From: an uncultured Prevotella sp.
Lineage (GTDB): Bacteria > Bacteroidota > Bacteroidia > Bacteroidales > Bacteroidaceae
Reading direction: 5' to 3'
Assembly (NCBI GenBank): GCA_946403845.1
Contig: CAMJBL010000002.1
Location: forward strand, 102,322 to 166,321
DNA length: 64,000 nt
Shown here one piece after another: positions 48,112-57,482 of the stretch. Position 1 is the first letter of the stretch, and every line of letters starts with the position of its first letter. Position numbers and translations under genes: made by a program. The notes below the pieces were generated by a model. It worked only from the letters and a program-made list of their open reading frames with translations, had not been told where the DNA came from and searched no databases.

Positions 48112-49323
48112 ATGATGAAAAATAGAATCCTTTACTTGCTACTGACACTGACGCCACTATCGGCTGTGGCGCAGGATATTTCGGTTGGTGTGCCGCTCCC
48201 CACCATGACGAAGACAGACGGTAATCTGTTCCAGATGGCCTCCGACTCTGCCAAGGGAAAGCCTGTGCTGCTCCAGCCCCTCTATTGGGTGAAGACACTG
48301 ATCGACTCATCGGCTGTGGCTACTGTTGATCGTAATTATATCCAGCAGCCGAAACCCGCGTGGGCCATCGAGGCCAGGACGACCCTGAATCAGTCGACCC
48401 TGAAGATGGAAACCACTTGGGAGGATCCTGAAATAGGCAACATGAACCTGTGGGCGAAGAGTAAGAACGGTCTCTCCACCTCGGCAGGTCTGTGGCTGGG
48501 TTATCGCGGCTATGGCTTCGGCTATTCCAAGGAGTTCGGTCAGACCAGCGGCTCTACGCTGGCTTTCGGCGCCATGGGCGGTAGCTTCGGCATCAATCTG
48601 CGCATCGGCACCTATAACAGCGATATGCCCGACCTTTATATCGAAGGAGAGAAACTGACGTCTTACGATGAGGACGACGACCGCCTGGAGGATCCTATCA
48701 AGGTGCGTACGCTCTTCCTCGACGGCTATTACATGCTCAACGGCAAACACTTCTCGTATGCTGCTGCCTATGATAATTCGCTCATCCAGAAACGCTCGGC
48801 AGGATCGATTGTCGTGGGGGGTATGTATTGCCACAGCCGCGCAGATTATAGTGCCGACTCCAACTGGTTGCTGACAGCACTGATGGAGGGCGTGGGAAAG
48901 GTGAAATTCTCGCAGGGCAGCATCGGTGCAGGCTATGCCTACAACTGGGTGCCTGCTCGCGGATGGCTCATCAGTGCGATGGCCATGCCGATGCTCACCC
49001 TCTATAACCGCACCACGAAGTATGTGTATGACTTCGCTTTGGTGAATCCTCATGTGGAGGATTGGGATGCGATTCCGGACGATGAATTTGAGGAATGGTT
49101 GTTTGACTCGGAGACCGATATTGGTGTCGTAGGGGAGACGGAAGAGAAATCAACTAACAAGGTAAAGCTGAACTTCGATGCACGCTTGAGTGTGGTCTAT
49201 AATTTCGACCGCTGGTATGTGCGTGTCTATGGCCATTATAACCAGTTCCGCTATGGTAGCGATACGGTTTCCGGACGTGTGACTGACTGGACGGCGAATG
49301 CGTCGTTGGGATTTAGATTTTAA
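48112..49323 (+). CDS. Hypothetical exported (outer-membrane barrel-like) protein
   Basis: 403 aa; signal peptide ending VAQD, alternating aromatic strands, C-terminal ...ASLGFRF. Confidence 0.65.
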   Translation: MMKNRILYLLLTLTPLSAVAQDISVGVPLPTMTKTDGNLFQMASDSAKGKPVLLQPLYWVKTLIDSSAVATVDRNYIQQPKPAWAIEARTTLNQSTLKMETTWEDPEIGNMNLWAKSKNGLSTSAGLWLGYRGYGFGYSKEFGQTSGSTLAFGAMGGSFGINLRIGTYNSDMPDLYIEGEKLTSYDEDDDRLEDPIKVRTLFLDGYYMLNGKHFSYAAAYDNSLIQKRSAGSIVVGGMYCHSRADYSADSNWLLTALMEGVGKVKFSQGSIGAGYAYNWVPARGWLISAMAMPMLTLYNRTTKYVYDFALVNPHVEDWDAIPDDEFEEWLFDSETDIGVVGETEEKSTNKVKLNFDARLSVVYNFDRWYVRVYGHYNQFRYGSDTVSGRVTDWTANASLGFRF

Positions 49324-49324
49324 A

Positions 49325-50437
49325 ATGATGACGTACGAAGAGCTAAAAGGTAAACGTATTGCGGTGCTGTTGTCTGGTGGTGTCGATAGCAGTGTGGTGG
49401 TGTATGAGTTTGCGAAACTCGGTATCCATCCCGATTGCTTTTATATTAAGATCGGTCCTGAGGAAAACGAGGAGTGGGATTGTTCTTCTGAAGAGGATCT
49501 GGAGATGGCAACGGCTGTGGCCCGAAAATACGGCTGCAAGCTTGAGGTGATCGACTGCCATAAGGAATACTGGAACCAGGTGACAACCTACACGATGGAG
49601 AAGGTGCGTGCAGGACTGACACCCAACCCCGATGTCATGTGTAATCGTCTGATTAAGTTCGGTGCCTTCGACGAGAAACGGGGTCATGACTACGACCTCA
49701 TCGCCACTGGCCACTATGCTCAGACGGAGATCGACGAGCAGGGTAGGAAGTGGTTATGTACGAGTCCTGATCCTGTGAAGGACCAGACCGATTTCCTGGC
49801 ACAGATCTACGATTGGCAATTGAAGAAGGCCCTTTTCCCTATTGGCCATTATGTGAAGGATGAGGTGCGTCAGATTGCGGAACGCGAACATCTGGTGAAT
49901 GCTAAGCGTAAGGACTCGCAGGGCATCTGTTTCCTGGGCAAGATCAGCTATAACGACTATATCCGTCGGTATTTAGGGGAGTTGCCTGGCGATGTGATAG
50001 AATTGGAGACAGGTAAGCGCATAGGCGAGCATAAGGGCTTGTGGTTTCACACCATCGGCCAGCGTAAAGGAATGGGGTTTGGCGGCGGCCCCTGGTTCGT
50101 GGTTAAGAAAGATGTAGCCAACAATATTCTCTACGTTTCTCACGGCTATGACCCCGAAACTGCCTACAAGCAGGACTTCCCTGTCTGTGATTTCCACAGT
50201 TTAACTCAGCCTTTAGAAGAAATTACAAAGCTCAAAGTTCAAACCTCAAAGTTCAAAGTTACTTTCAAGATCCGTCATACGCCTGAATACCATCCGGCGA
50301 CACTCGAATGGAAGAGTCCGCAGGAATTCATCGTTCATTCGAAAGAAAAGATCCATGGTGTGGCGCCAGGCCAGTTCTGTGTTATCTACGACGCCAACCA
50401 TCACCGCTGCCTTGGCTCCGGTGAAATCACGATATAA
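49325..50437 (+). CDS. mnmA: tRNA-specific 2-thiouridylase MnmA, with heptamer-derived insertion near the C-terminus
   Basis: AVLLSGGVDSSVVVYEF, GLTPNPDVMCNRLIKFG, SQGICFLGK; start 49325 preferred over 49298. Confidence 0.93.
   Translation: MMTYEELKGKRIAVLLSGGVDSSVVVYEFAKLGIHPDCFYIKIGPEENEEWDCSSEEDLEMATAVARKYGCKLEVIDCHKEYWNQVTTYTMEKVRAGLTPNPDVMCNRLIKFGAFDEKRGHDYDLIATGHYAQTEIDEQGRKWLCTSPDPVKDQTDFLAQIYDWQLKKALFPIGHYVKDEVRQIAEREHLVNAKRKDSQGICFLGKISYNDYIRRYLGELPGDVIELETGKRIGEHKGLWFHTIGQRKGMGFGGGPWFVVKKDVANNILYVSHGYDPETAYKQDFPVCDFHSLTQPLEEITKLKVQTSKFKVTFKIRHTPEYHPATLEWKSPQEFIVHSKEKIHGVAPGQFCVIYDANHHRCLGSGEITI
50226..50260. repeat. Heptamer array (CAAAGTT)x5 inside mnmA
   Basis: CAAAGCT CAAAGTT CAAACCT CAAAGTT CAAAGTT, encodes KLKVQTSKFKV. 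Confidence 0.85.
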
Positions 50438-50451
50438 TTTTATTGGAAATA

Positions 50452-50535
50452 AATTTGAATAATATGAATAATCTTGTTCACAAATAACTATTAATTTATT
50501 ATTTTATGGATAAAATTATTCACATTATTCAAATT
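50452..50535. repeat. Inverted repeat between convergent mnmA and GH67 genes
   Basis: AATTTGAATAATATGAATAAT (50452-50472) vs ATTATTCACATTATTCAAATT (50515-50535), 20/21 complementary. Confidence 0.85.
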
Positions 50536-50557
50536 AGTTTCTTTAATTTATTCTTGT

Positions 50558-52468
50558 TCATTTTTTTGTGAAAGATCCGAAGTAGTCGAGACAGACTTTC
50601 TGCCATTTCTTCGCATTTTCCAGTTGATGTTGCAGACGGGCATCCGTTTCCTTCCACCGCTGCTCATCGATATTAGGCTTTGCCTCATTCCAAATGCGGA
50701 TAAAGTCCTCTACCTCCTTCACACCGCGGCCATAGCGATACACCATCTCCTCATACACCGTGCGTCCGCTCTTCAGACGATAGGTCCAGGGTACACGGTG
50801 GAACCACAGCAGATAACGCTCCGGACAGGTATTGATGTCGTCGTAGATCGAACAGTATGGCTCCCTGTATTGCGAGGTGGCATCCGAACCCGTATGTGTA
50901 CGGTCGAAGCCAATCGAGTCGTTATTGGCCTTGTGATAGTAAACGGGGCACCACTCTATCGGGTAGCGGGCGATAAAGCCGCCAGGCTCCGGGCCATAGT
51001 GCTGGTCGAAGGCGAAGATATGGTGCAGGCCGATAGGCATCATGTAATCAACACATGCCTCACGGGATCTCAACATCATGTTCAATAGAGGTGAGAGGTG
51101 AGAGGTAAGAGGTGAGAGATTACCTGGTTTGTCGAAAGTCTGTTGCAACCACTCCTGAGCAATCTCTTCCGATGTGAGGTTCGGATTCCAGGCCAGGCGT
51201 CCGAAGGCATACCAGTTAGCCTGCGAGAAATGATGTCCGCACCAGTTCTTGTCGAGGCCGATATTCGCCACACCTGCGATACCCACCAGTCGTGAGGGCT
51301 CCACGAATCCGAAGAACTCACGCCACATTGGTGCCAGAAACACCAGGTGGCGCGACTGTCCGAGATACTCCTGTGTGATCTGCAACTCCGCCATCTGCTG
51401 CGTTTTCCGCATCACGTCGAAGATAGGTGCATAGGGCTCACGGGGCTGGAAATCGAGGGGACCATTCTTCGACTGCAGGATCACATTGTCGCGGAACTTC
51501 CCGTCAAGGTCCTTGAATTCCGATACGGCCTGCTTTACACGGTCCTCACCCTTATGGGCTGCGCCATATACAAACGAGCGCCACATGATGATACCCCCGT
51601 AGGGTTTCACAGCATCTGCCAGCATATTGGCACCGTCGGCATGCGTACGCTGATAGTCGAATGGTCCGGGCTGTCCTTCGGAATTTGCCTTCACCAGGAA
51701 ACCGCCGAAGTCGGGAATCATCTGATAGATCTCCTTGGCCTTCGCCTTCCACCACGCCTTCACCTGTTTGTTCAGCGGATCGGCCGTCTTCAACGGCTTA
51801 CCACCATTGACACCCTTCGCTGGGATGGTCATCGGCGAGCCGAAGTTCACCGACAGGTACACCTTAATACCATAGGGTCTGAGGATATCAGCAATCTCCT
51901 TTACCTTATCGATATAGAGGGCGGAGAGCATCCTGGGCGAGGCGTTCACATTATTGAGCACGGTGCCGTTGATGCCGATTGAGGCATTGGCACGCGCATA
52001 TTCCTTGATGAGGTCTACGTTGATGGGCTTGGGTTTCCACTGGTCGCTGTTGCGACGGGTCATCGGATCCTCCAAGGCCCAGAAGATGCTGCGCCCGGCA
52101 TAGCCACGCTCTATCGAGCTGTCAAGGTTATCCCAATGGTTCAGGATACGCAACTTGTAGAAAGGAGCCGAGTAGCCCTTCTCACCCCTCAACAGGGCAT
52201 AGGCACCGTAGAGCAGTCCCGTTTCGTTCTTGGCGGTGATGGTGCTGCCGTTGATTCGGTAGGCATCGTCGGCCATCGTGGCATCGGTCACCAGTGTGGC
52301 CTTCTCGCCCTGATAGTAGTTGCGCAGTTCTTCGGCTGCGAGACACGCTGGTCCCGATACCTGTGCTTTCTGTACTTTGTCAAATCTCAGCCACAGCTGG
52401 TGGCCGTCCTCTGCCTTCGCAATCCCCGCAAAGGCCAGTGCAAGCAATAAAAAAGTAAGTTTCTTCAT
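50558..52468 (-). CDS. Alpha-glucuronidase, GH67
   Basis: MKKLTFLLLALAFAGIAKAEDGHQLWLRFDKV; SVNFGSPMTIP, ADGANMLADAVKPYGGIIMWRSFVY; start 52468 preferred over 52633. Confidence 0.9.
   Translation of the reverse strand: MKKLTFLLLALAFAGIAKAEDGHQLWLRFDKVQKAQVSGPACLAAEELRNYYQGEKATLVTDATMADDAYRINGSTITAKNETGLLYGAYALLRGEKGYSAPFYKLRILNHWDNLDSSIERGYAGRSIFWALEDPMTRRNSDQWKPKPINVDLIKEYARANASIGINGTVLNNVNASPRMLSALYIDKVKEIADILRPYGIKVYLSVNFGSPMTIPAKGVNGGKPLKTADPLNKQVKAWWKAKAKEIYQMIPDFGGFLVKANSEGQPGPFDYQRTHADGANMLADAVKPYGGIIMWRSFVYGAAHKGEDRVKQAVSEFKDLDGKFRDNVILQSKNGPLDFQPREPYAPIFDVMRKTQQMAELQITQEYLGQSRHLVFLAPMWREFFGFVEPSRLVGIAGVANIGLDKNWCGHHFSQANWYAFGRLAWNPNLTSEEIAQEWLQQTFDKPGNLSPLTSHLSPLLNMMLRSREACVDYMMPIGLHHIFAFDQHYGPEPGGFIARYPIEWCPVYYHKANNDSIGFDRTHTGSDATSQYREPYCSIYDDINTCPERYLLWFHRVPWTYRLKSGRTVYEEMVYRYGRGVKEVEDFIRIWNEAKPNIDEQRWKETDARLQHQLENAKKWQKVCLDYFGSFTKK
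51088..51122. repeat. Degenerate heptamer array (GAGGTGA)x5 inside GH67 gene
   Basis: GAGGTGA GAGGTGA GAGGTAA GAGGTGA GAGATTA; encodes [12 protein letters not shown]. Confidence 0.85.
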
Positions 52469-52518
52469 ACCTATAGTTGATATTTTTGCCGCAAATTTAC
52501 AAAATAATTGCCCAAATA

Positions 52519-52550
52519 TTTGGAGAAAAAAGGAATTTAACGTATCTTTG
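52519..52550 (+). promoter_or_regulatory. Promoter TTTG-N20-TATCTTTG
   Basis: Consensus spacing; upstream of the PAP2 gene at 52615. Confidence 0.65.
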
Positions 52551-52614
52551 CAACATATTCTAACGAAATTCGGACTGAGGATTATATTGATTAACTCAAT
52601 AAAACAACAACAAA

Positions 52615-54525
52615 ATGAAGAAACTACTAACAATCGTTACCCTGTTCCTGTTCAGCATGGTGGTAAAGGCAAGCGATCCCTTCTATACCGATATGGAGCC
52701 GCTGAAGTTGACAACGCCAGAGATGAAACCCGAGTTAGTGCTGGGTGTGATGCCCGCTAACCCTTTTGCAAGCAATAAGGCCGGGGTGGAGGTTTCTTAC
52801 AGCGAAGTGCAGACGCAGGGCATGGATTTTGATTTCTTCAAGTCGAAGACCAACCCTGGTGTCAAGCCCTATAAGTTCTTAGACGATATGTCATGGGTGG
52901 GTGTCCCCCTGTTCGTGGCGGGCTGGGCCATCAAGAGCGATAAGGCCATGTTCCGTGTGAATCGCAAGGCCGAGGATGGCGGTAAGAAGAATACCCAGTT
53001 GCTGAGCGACTTCAAGACGGGTATCGACGATTATCTGCAGTTCTTTGGTCCCACGGCTGTGGTCGGTCTGAAACTGGCAGGTGTGGAAGGTCGTAGTGAC
53101 TGGCCACGTCTGTTTGCGAGTGCTGCCTTGTCGTATGGCATCATGGCAGGTTTCGTCAATGGCATCAAGTATACCGCCAAGGAAATGCGTCCCGACGGCT
53201 CTACGGCCAATTCCTGGCCTTCAGGTCATACGGCAACGGCTTTCGTAGGCGCCACGTTGTTGCATAAGGAGTATGGTCTCACCCGTTCGCCCTGGTATTC
53301 TGTGGCGGGTTACGGTTTGGCCACCGCCACAGGTGTGATGCGTGTACTGAACAACCGCCACTGGGTGAGCGACGTGATGTCGGGAGCTGGTATCGGTATC
53401 CTCTCCACCGAGTTGGGCTATGCCGTCGGTGACCTGCTCTTCAAGGGCAAGGGCCTTCTGCGCAACGATCTGCAGATGGACTTCGAGAACCCGTCATTCT
53501 TTAGTATTTCGATGGGTGTGGGCCTGGGCAGCAAAGATATCGACTTTGAGGTTTCTGACGTGGTCGACAGTTATATCTATGGTGTCGACTATCTCCAGGG
53601 GCTGCTGACAAACGAACAGATTCAGTTCCGTGCTGCCACTGTGGTGGATGCCGAGGGTGCCTATTTCTTTAATAAGTATGTGGGTGTGGGCGGACGCCTC
53701 CGTGTGCGCGCCATGTCGGCAAAGTCCTTCGGAGATTATACCTCGAGAGTGGGCATGGAGGACTGGAATGCATGGGGTGGTCTCTACGAAGCTTACAAAT
53801 ATTATAAGCCCGGCGATTATACTGGTGACATGGATATAGACGGCTTAGCATTCTTGGAGAAGGTGGGGCTTTTAGACCTTAAAACCTGGGATATCCCTCA
53901 GAATGCCCCTGTGACCGATCTCTATGGCGTGGTCAAGAGCGACCATATGGCAGAGTTCACCGGTAGTGTAGGTTTGTATTTCAACATTCCGCTCAGCAAG
54001 CACTTTGCCTTGGGTACCAAAGCCCTTATCGGCCGTTCGTTCACTCAGGAACTCGACATCGACGGTCATGCCGAAGGATATGAACAGGACATCCAGTACA
54101 AGATCGGCATAGAGAGTGGAGGCGCCGAGAATTTCTATTACCCCACGATGGACTTTATGAAGGATTCCAATGGTGACCCTTACCTGTCCTATCCTACGAG
54201 TACCGGCGAAAAGTGGAGCGACGATTGGGACTACCTGACGCTGGGCTCCAAGAGTGCCACCTCATTCGGCACGGGCATCTCGCTCACCTACAAGTACAAG
54301 TCGAACTTCTCCTGGCGTCTGTTCTGCGACTACGACTACTCGAAGAAGGACTTTACGCTGAAGTATGATCCCTATCACTTCCTGAGATATGGTCTGACAG
54401 GCAATGCCTACACCTTTATGGAGAATTTTTCAACAGGAGAGCTCCTGATGAACCCTGTCGAGTATAAGAAGACCAAGAAGATGAACTATTTCACCATCGG
54501 TCTTTCCTTCCTGGTTAATATCTGA
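52615..54525 (+). CDS. PAP2-family phosphatase fused to C-terminal outer-membrane barrel-like domain
   Basis: 636 aa; KEMRPDGSTANSWPSGHTATAFVGA, NNRHWVSDVMSGAGIGI; C-terminal beta-strand pattern ending FTIGLSFLVNI. Confidence 0.85.
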   Translation: MKKLLTIVTLFLFSMVVKASDPFYTDMEPLKLTTPEMKPELVLGVMPANPFASNKAGVEVSYSEVQTQGMDFDFFKSKTNPGVKPYKFLDDMSWVGVPLFVAGWAIKSDKAMFRVNRKAEDGGKKNTQLLSDFKTGIDDYLQFFGPTAVVGLKLAGVEGRSDWPRLFASAALSYGIMAGFVNGIKYTAKEMRPDGSTANSWPSGHTATAFVGATLLHKEYGLTRSPWYSVAGYGLATATGVMRVLNNRHWVSDVMSGAGIGILSTELGYAVGDLLFKGKGLLRNDLQMDFENPSFFSISMGVGLGSKDIDFEVSDVVDSYIYGVDYLQGLLTNEQIQFRAATVVDAEGAYFFNKYVGVGGRLRVRAMSAKSFGDYTSRVGMEDWNAWGGLYEAYKYYKPGDYTGDMDIDGLAFLEKVGLLDLKTWDIPQNAPVTDLYGVVKSDHMAEFTGSVGLYFNIPLSKHFALGTKALIGRSFTQELDIDGHAEGYEQDIQYKIGIESGGAENFYYPTMDFMKDSNGDPYLSYPTSTGEKWSDDWDYLTLGSKSATSFGTGISLTYKYKSNFSWRLFCDYDYSKKDFTLKYDPYHFLRYGLTGNAYTFMENFSTGELLMNPVEYKKTKKMNYFTIGLSFLVNI

Positions 54526-54536
54526 TTTCATAAACG

Positions 54537-54572
54537 AAATAATCCCCTCGTCAATCGGCGAGGGGATTATTT
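54537..54572. terminator. Rho-independent terminator
   Basis: AAATAATCCCCTCG-N8-CGAGGGGATTATTT. Confidence 0.85.
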
Positions 54573-54603
54573 ATTAAATGGACCTTATCCCATGCAACTC
54601 ATA

Positions 54604-56553
54604 TTATTTCAGGATTAGTCCACCGTTGGGTTGGAGCAGTACTTTCGCTTTGCCCTTCTTGTCGACCTTGAGGGTGGTGAGCGTGGGCTCTCCCGTCTTC
54701 TTGTCGTCGACATAGTATTGGAGTGTCTGGCCAGGTGCGAACATCGGCAGGTCGAGTGTCAGAGGTAGGGGCTGTTTCTCGGCAGAGAGGCCTGCTACAT
54801 ACCAGTCGTTGCCATGACGGCGCGCCAGCACCACATAACGGCCAGGATAGCCGTCGAGGTAGCGCGTCTCATCCCAGGTGGTGGGCAGTGTTTTGAGGAA
54901 GTCGATCTCAAACTGTGGTAGCTCGTCGAGGTTATTGGGTTGCATAGCCACGCACTGCACGGAGGTCTGCATAATGAGGCCCGAGGCCATCTCGAAGATG
55001 TCGGTGGTCTTGCGGGTGTGGCGGCTCTTGTTGTCCTTCGACATCCATTTGTTCATGATGATGCCACCCCAGTCCATCGAGGCCGTCGCGTTGCGGCAGA
55101 AGGGATGGAGGGTGAGGTCGAACGGTTCGCTGATGGTGGCTCCCTCGCCGAAGAACAGGTTTTCGGAAGCCAGCACGGCCTCTGAGGCCACATAGTTGGG
55201 ATACATCTTCTCCCAACCTCTGGGGATGGTGCAGCCATGGAAGACGACCTGCAGACCATAGCGGTTGGCATCGCTGAGAATATCCTCATAGAGGCGCATC
55301 ACCTCCTGTTTGTCGCCCCCGAAGAAGTCGACCTTGATGCCTTTGACGCCGATGCTCTGCAGCCACTTCATCTCCCGCTCGCGGGCAATGGCGGTGTTCA
55401 TGCAGTCGCGTGGTGTCTGTGGGGCATCGTTGGCAAAACCGTTGCTATTGTACCATAGCAGCAGGTGTACCCCCTTTGACTGGGCATATCTGGAAAGTTC
55501 GGGTATACGGTCGCGCCCGATCTGCGTGTCCCACCAGTTGTCGACGAGGCAATATTCGAAGCCCATTTTCGAGGCGAGATCGATAAACTTCACCTGATCG
55601 TCGTAGTTGATGGAGTTGTCCTGCCAGAGCAGCCAGCTCCACGTGTAGCGTCCCGGCTTATAGTCGGTGCTGGGTGAATAGCGAGGTTCTACGAGATCGT
55701 AGCTGATGGTGGTCTCGGCGATGGGTTTCAGGGTACTGCCCAGGGTGACGGTGCGCCATGGGGTTACGCCGGGCAAGGGGATGGCAGCGAAGTCAGAGCC
55801 GAAGCCGTTGTTCTCGCCAGGATCGGGATAGGCAACGGTATAGCCCGTGCCGGCCTGATAGTCGGAGAGATGGCTGCCGCAGTAGTTGCTGCCTACACCC
55901 GTCTCAGCAACCAATGCCCAGCCTGTGGGCAGGTGGAAGAGGGCAGGGAAGATATAGCCATGACCATACTGCGAGGACTTGTCCATGGGTGCGTCGGCAC
56001 TATAACCTTCCTCGTAGCTGGGCTTGGTCTGTTCCCATCCTGACTCCGGACCTATCTGCGGGGAGATGAAGGTGGTGGTGCCGTCGGGGAAATTGAAACT
56101 ACTGGTCTCTGTAAGAATCCGTGCCCGCTTGTACTCGAAACGCCTGATCTTCTGTCGGGGTATCTCATAGCGGAAGGCGATGTCGTTGTTGCTCACCTGA
56201 AAGACAAGGCTCATCTTGACGCCATCCTTGTTCTGGAGGTCGATTTGCAGGCGGTTGGCCTGATAATCGGCGGAAGACGCCTTCGTACCGCGCATGGTAT
56301 AGGAAGAGGTGAGAGGTGAGAGATGAGAGGTGACAATGGACAATTCCTTAGTGAGGTCGCCCAGACTGGTCTTGAGACCCAGGGCAGAGGGTAATAACAT
56401 CTGTTGGCCATTGAGAGTGGCAGTGTAGTGTAATCGTCCACCGGCATCGCTGATGGTCACCTGCAACTGATTGTCGGGTGATGAAACACTAACGTCACCA
56501 GCCCAGCACAGGACTGATGACGTTAATAATGCGGTCAAGAATAACTTTCTCAT
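54604..56553 (-). CDS. GH97 family alpha-glucosidase/alpha-galactosidase
   Basis: 649 aa; LQVTISDAGGRLHYTATLNGQ, YCLVDNWWD, GVKGIKVDFFGGDKQEVMRLY. Confidence 0.92.
   Translation of the reverse strand: MRKLFLTALLTSSVLCWAGDVSVSSPDNQLQVTISDAGGRLHYTATLNGQQMLLPSALGLKTSLGDLTKELSIVTSHLSPLTSSYTMRGTKASSADYQANRLQIDLQNKDGVKMSLVFQVSNNDIAFRYEIPRQKIRRFEYKRARILTETSSFNFPDGTTTFISPQIGPESGWEQTKPSYEEGYSADAPMDKSSQYGHGYIFPALFHLPTGWALVAETGVGSNYCGSHLSDYQAGTGYTVAYPDPGENNGFGSDFAAIPLPGVTPWRTVTLGSTLKPIAETTISYDLVEPRYSPSTDYKPGRYTWSWLLWQDNSINYDDQVKFIDLASKMGFEYCLVDNWWDTQIGRDRIPELSRYAQSKGVHLLLWYNSNGFANDAPQTPRDCMNTAIAREREMKWLQSIGVKGIKVDFFGGDKQEVMRLYEDILSDANRYGLQVVFHGCTIPRGWEKMYPNYVASEAVLASENLFFGEGATISEPFDLTLHPFCRNATASMDWGGIIMNKWMSKDNKSRHTRKTTDIFEMASGLIMQTSVQCVAMQPNNLDELPQFEIDFLKTLPTTWDETRYLDGYPGRYVVLARRHGNDWYVAGLSAEKQPLPLTLDLPMFAPGQTLQYYVDDKKTGEPTLTTLKVDKKGKAKVLLQPNGGLILK
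56306..56333. repeat. Heptamer array (GAGGTGA)x4 inside GH97 gene
   Basis: GAGGTGA GAGGTGA GAGATGA GAGGTGA; encodes [11 protein letters not shown]. Confidence 0.85.
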
Positions 56554-57347
56554 TATAGTAACTGGTCGCTTTCAATATCCTTGAAATACTTATAAGTGCT
56601 GACCTTCAGCTCGTCGGCAGCATCTTCGTCGCTGACGATGATACCATGCTCGTGCATCTGGAGGGCTGAGATAGTCCACATGTGGTTGACGCTACCCTCA
56701 ATAGCTGCCTGCAGAGCGCGTGCCTTGGCGTGGCCGTTGACGAGGATCATTACCTCACGGGCAGCCATCACGGTGCCTACACCAACGGTGAGGGCATGAG
56801 CGGGCACGTTCTCAGGATTGCCGCCGAAGAAACGGCTGTTGGCAATGCGGGTATCTGTGGTGAGGGTCTTCATACGTGTCTTTGAACTCAGTGAAGAGCC
56901 GGGCTCGTTGAAGGCAATATGGCCATCGGGACCGATTCCTCCGATGAAGAGGTCGATACCGCCAGCCTCCTGGATCATCTCCTCGTAATGGGCGCACTCG
57001 GCAGCGAGGTCGGGGGCATTGCCATTCAGGATATGGATATTCTCCTTCGGACAGTCGATATGATCGAAGAGGTTACGGGCCATGAAGGCATGATAGCTCT
57101 CGGGATGAGTCTCGGGCAGGCCCACATATTCGTCCATATTGAAGGTGAGGACGTTCTTGAAGGAGACACGTCCTTCGCGGCAGGCGGACACTAGGGCATT
57201 GTACATGCCTACGGGTGAAGAACCTGTTGGCAATCCGAGGACGAACTTATGATCGGGTGTCGGATTGAACTCGTTGATACGCTTAATTACATGCTCAGCA
57301 GCCCACTGAGACAACTTCTGGTAGTCTGATTGAATAATTACTCTCAT
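56553..57347 (-). CDS. nagB: Glucosamine-6-phosphate deaminase
   Basis: [57 protein letters not shown]; start 57347 preferred. Confidence 0.95.
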   Translation of the reverse strand: MRVIIQSDYQKLSQWAAEHVIKRINEFNPTPDHKFVLGLPTGSSPVGMYNALVSACREGRVSFKNVLTFNMDEYVGLPETHPESYHAFMARNLFDHIDCPKENIHILNGNAPDLAAECAHYEEMIQEAGGIDLFIGGIGPDGHIAFNEPGSSLSSKTRMKTLTTDTRIANSRFFGGNPENVPAHALTVGVGTVMAAREVMILVNGHAKARALQAAIEGSVNHMWTISALQMHEHGIIVSDEDAADELKVSTYKYFKDIESDQLL

Positions 57348-57465
57348 AATTGTTTTTTGTTTTTGGTTCGTAAAAATTTGCTGCAAATATACAACGAATA
57401 TTTTTTTTTATGTACGTATTAACACGGATTAACACGGATTTTTTTTTATCGCGCGTACTTATTTG

Positions 57466-57473
57466 TATCTTTG
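57466..57473 (+). promoter_or_regulatory. Promoter -7 box TATCTTTG for hflX
   Basis: 10 nt before ATG 57483; overlaps the ORF-track start, so 57483 is the likely start. Confidence 0.6.
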
Positions 57474-57482
57474 CAAGCAAAT

